From the NCBI GenBank assembly GCA_036555065.1, contig DATBLZ010000166.1, forward strand, positions 16,373 to 80,372: a stretch of 64,000 nucleotides of DNA, read 5' to 3'. Shown in pieces: positions 63,460 through 64,000 of the stretch. How positions within the stretch are numbered: the stretch's first letter is position 1; the number at the start of each line of letters is the position of its first letter. The position numbers and the translations under genes are program-made. A model generated the notes under the pieces. That model was not told the origin of the DNA. It did not search any database and saw only the letters and a program-made list of their open reading frames with translations. This DNA comes from DATBLZ01 sp036555065. GTDB taxonomy: Bacteria; Pseudomonadota; Gammaproteobacteria; Steroidobacterales; Rariloculaceae.

Positions 63460-64000
63460 AGAGATCGTCTCCAATGCGAGCGAGGAGCTCATTCTCGTCG
63501 ACGAGCACGATCGGGAGATCGGCTTTCGCCCGAAGGCCGACTGCCACGCCGGCAAAGGAGTCCTGCACCGCGCGTTCTCGATCTTCGTGCTGAACTCGCG
63601 AAACGAGGTATTGCTGCAGAAGCGCGCGGCAGGCAAGCAGCTGTGGCCGAGCTATTGGTCGAACACGTGCTGCTCGCACCCGCGGCGCGGCGAGTCCATG
63701 GAGCAGGCGGTAGACAGAAGGCTCGAGCAAGAGCTCGGCTTCTCGTGCCCGCTCCACTACTTATATAAGTTCAAGTACCATGCACAGTTCGGGGAGGTCG
63801 GGGCCGAGCACGAATACTGCTGGGTCTATTACGGCCGCCACGACGGCAAGGTGGACGCGAACGTCAACGAGATCGCCGCCTGGCGCTTCGTCGACATAAC
63901 GTCGCTCGAAGCCGAGCTTGCGGCCGAGCCCGAGGGGTTCACGCCGTGGTTCAAGATGGAATGGGCGCATATTCGGGACAATTTCCTGGACTTGTTGGCG
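63449..64000 (+). CDS. idi: Isopentenyl-diphosphate isomerase type I (3' end outside)
   Basis: A Nudix-fold isomerase converting IPP to DMAPP; 184 codons are visible and the frame is still open at the window edge, so a few residues may be missing. It has the catalytic cysteine in SNTCCSHPRRGE, the Nudix-like RRLEQELGF and the catalytic glutamate in EHEYCWVYYG. ATG 63449 overlaps the end of the HMGR-mevalonate kinase gene by 11 bases. It completes the path from HMG-CoA to both C5 units. Confidence 0.93.

Overview
This is a GC-rich window of a gammaproteobacterial chromosome. The lineage is inferred from an arnBCADTEF lipid A operon in enterobacterial order, a fused PurL, a DUF1820 protein, a PA0069-type radical SAM gene under a LexA-like box, a TorF-glnK-amtB nitrogen block and a DksA-like protein. 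I cannot name a genus. A Nevskiales/Steroidobacterales/Woeseiales-like relative is a guess.

Layout. 1-7784: the tail of an LpxL-type acyltransferase, then the complete L-Ara4N lipid A modification operon. 7807-9507: an Omp85-type outer-membrane protein. 9510-9600: tRNA-Ser(CGA). 9650-13312: CDF metal exporter, CrcB fluoride channel, DUF190 protein, a TagH-like FHA protein and a DUF1820 protein. 13317-17189: purL. 17220-19165: a cytochrome c/sugar dehydrogenase fusion and a small secreted protein. 19245-24179: a YtrA-type GntR regulator with two ABC-2 exporters, one of whose ATPases is fused to a membrane acyltransferase. 24180-24578: a gap with a sigma-54-like promoter and a possible small RNA. 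24579-34434: a thioredoxin-like protein and an eight-gene envelope machine (secreted and TPR proteins, a TPR lipoprotein, TolQ/ExbB, two ExbD, AgmX/TonB-like) resembling the core of the Myxococcus Agl/Glt motor. 34461-37568: hisN, a HAD phosphatase, a LexA-boxed radical SAM gene and a hypothetical gene. 37600-40306: NtrC/sigma-54 sites, a TorF-like porin, glnK and amtB. 40406-52522: mixed metabolism (SDR, MerC, ModF-like ABC, threonine dehydratase, indolepyruvate oxidoreductase, DksA-like, M2 peptidase, sulfotransferase, apt). 52759-64000: ispA and, divergently, a tightly packed operon for squalene synthase, hopanoid genes hpnG/hpnN/hpnA and the lower mevalonate pathway (mvaD, phosphomevalonate kinase, an HMG-CoA reductase-mevalonate kinase fusion, idi).

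The last block links isoprenoid supply to use. Mevalonate steps from HMG-CoA reduction to IPP/DMAPP isomerisation are encoded beside a farnesyl-diphosphate synthase, a squalene synthase and hopanoid processing and transport genes. This is unusual for a group that mostly uses the MEP pathway.

A family of short REP palindromes (core GGGAGCGGCTNNAGCCGCGA) occurs eight times. One copy is translated as the N-terminus of mvaD. Two others form the ends of a 248-bp hairpin whose arms contain the stop codons of apt and ispA. The best candidates for new biology are the TPR-TolQ-ExbD-AgmX machine with its asymmetric ExbD pair, the acyltransferase-ABC ATPase fusion, the HMGR-mevalonate kinase fusion and the possible sigma-54-dependent small RNA.
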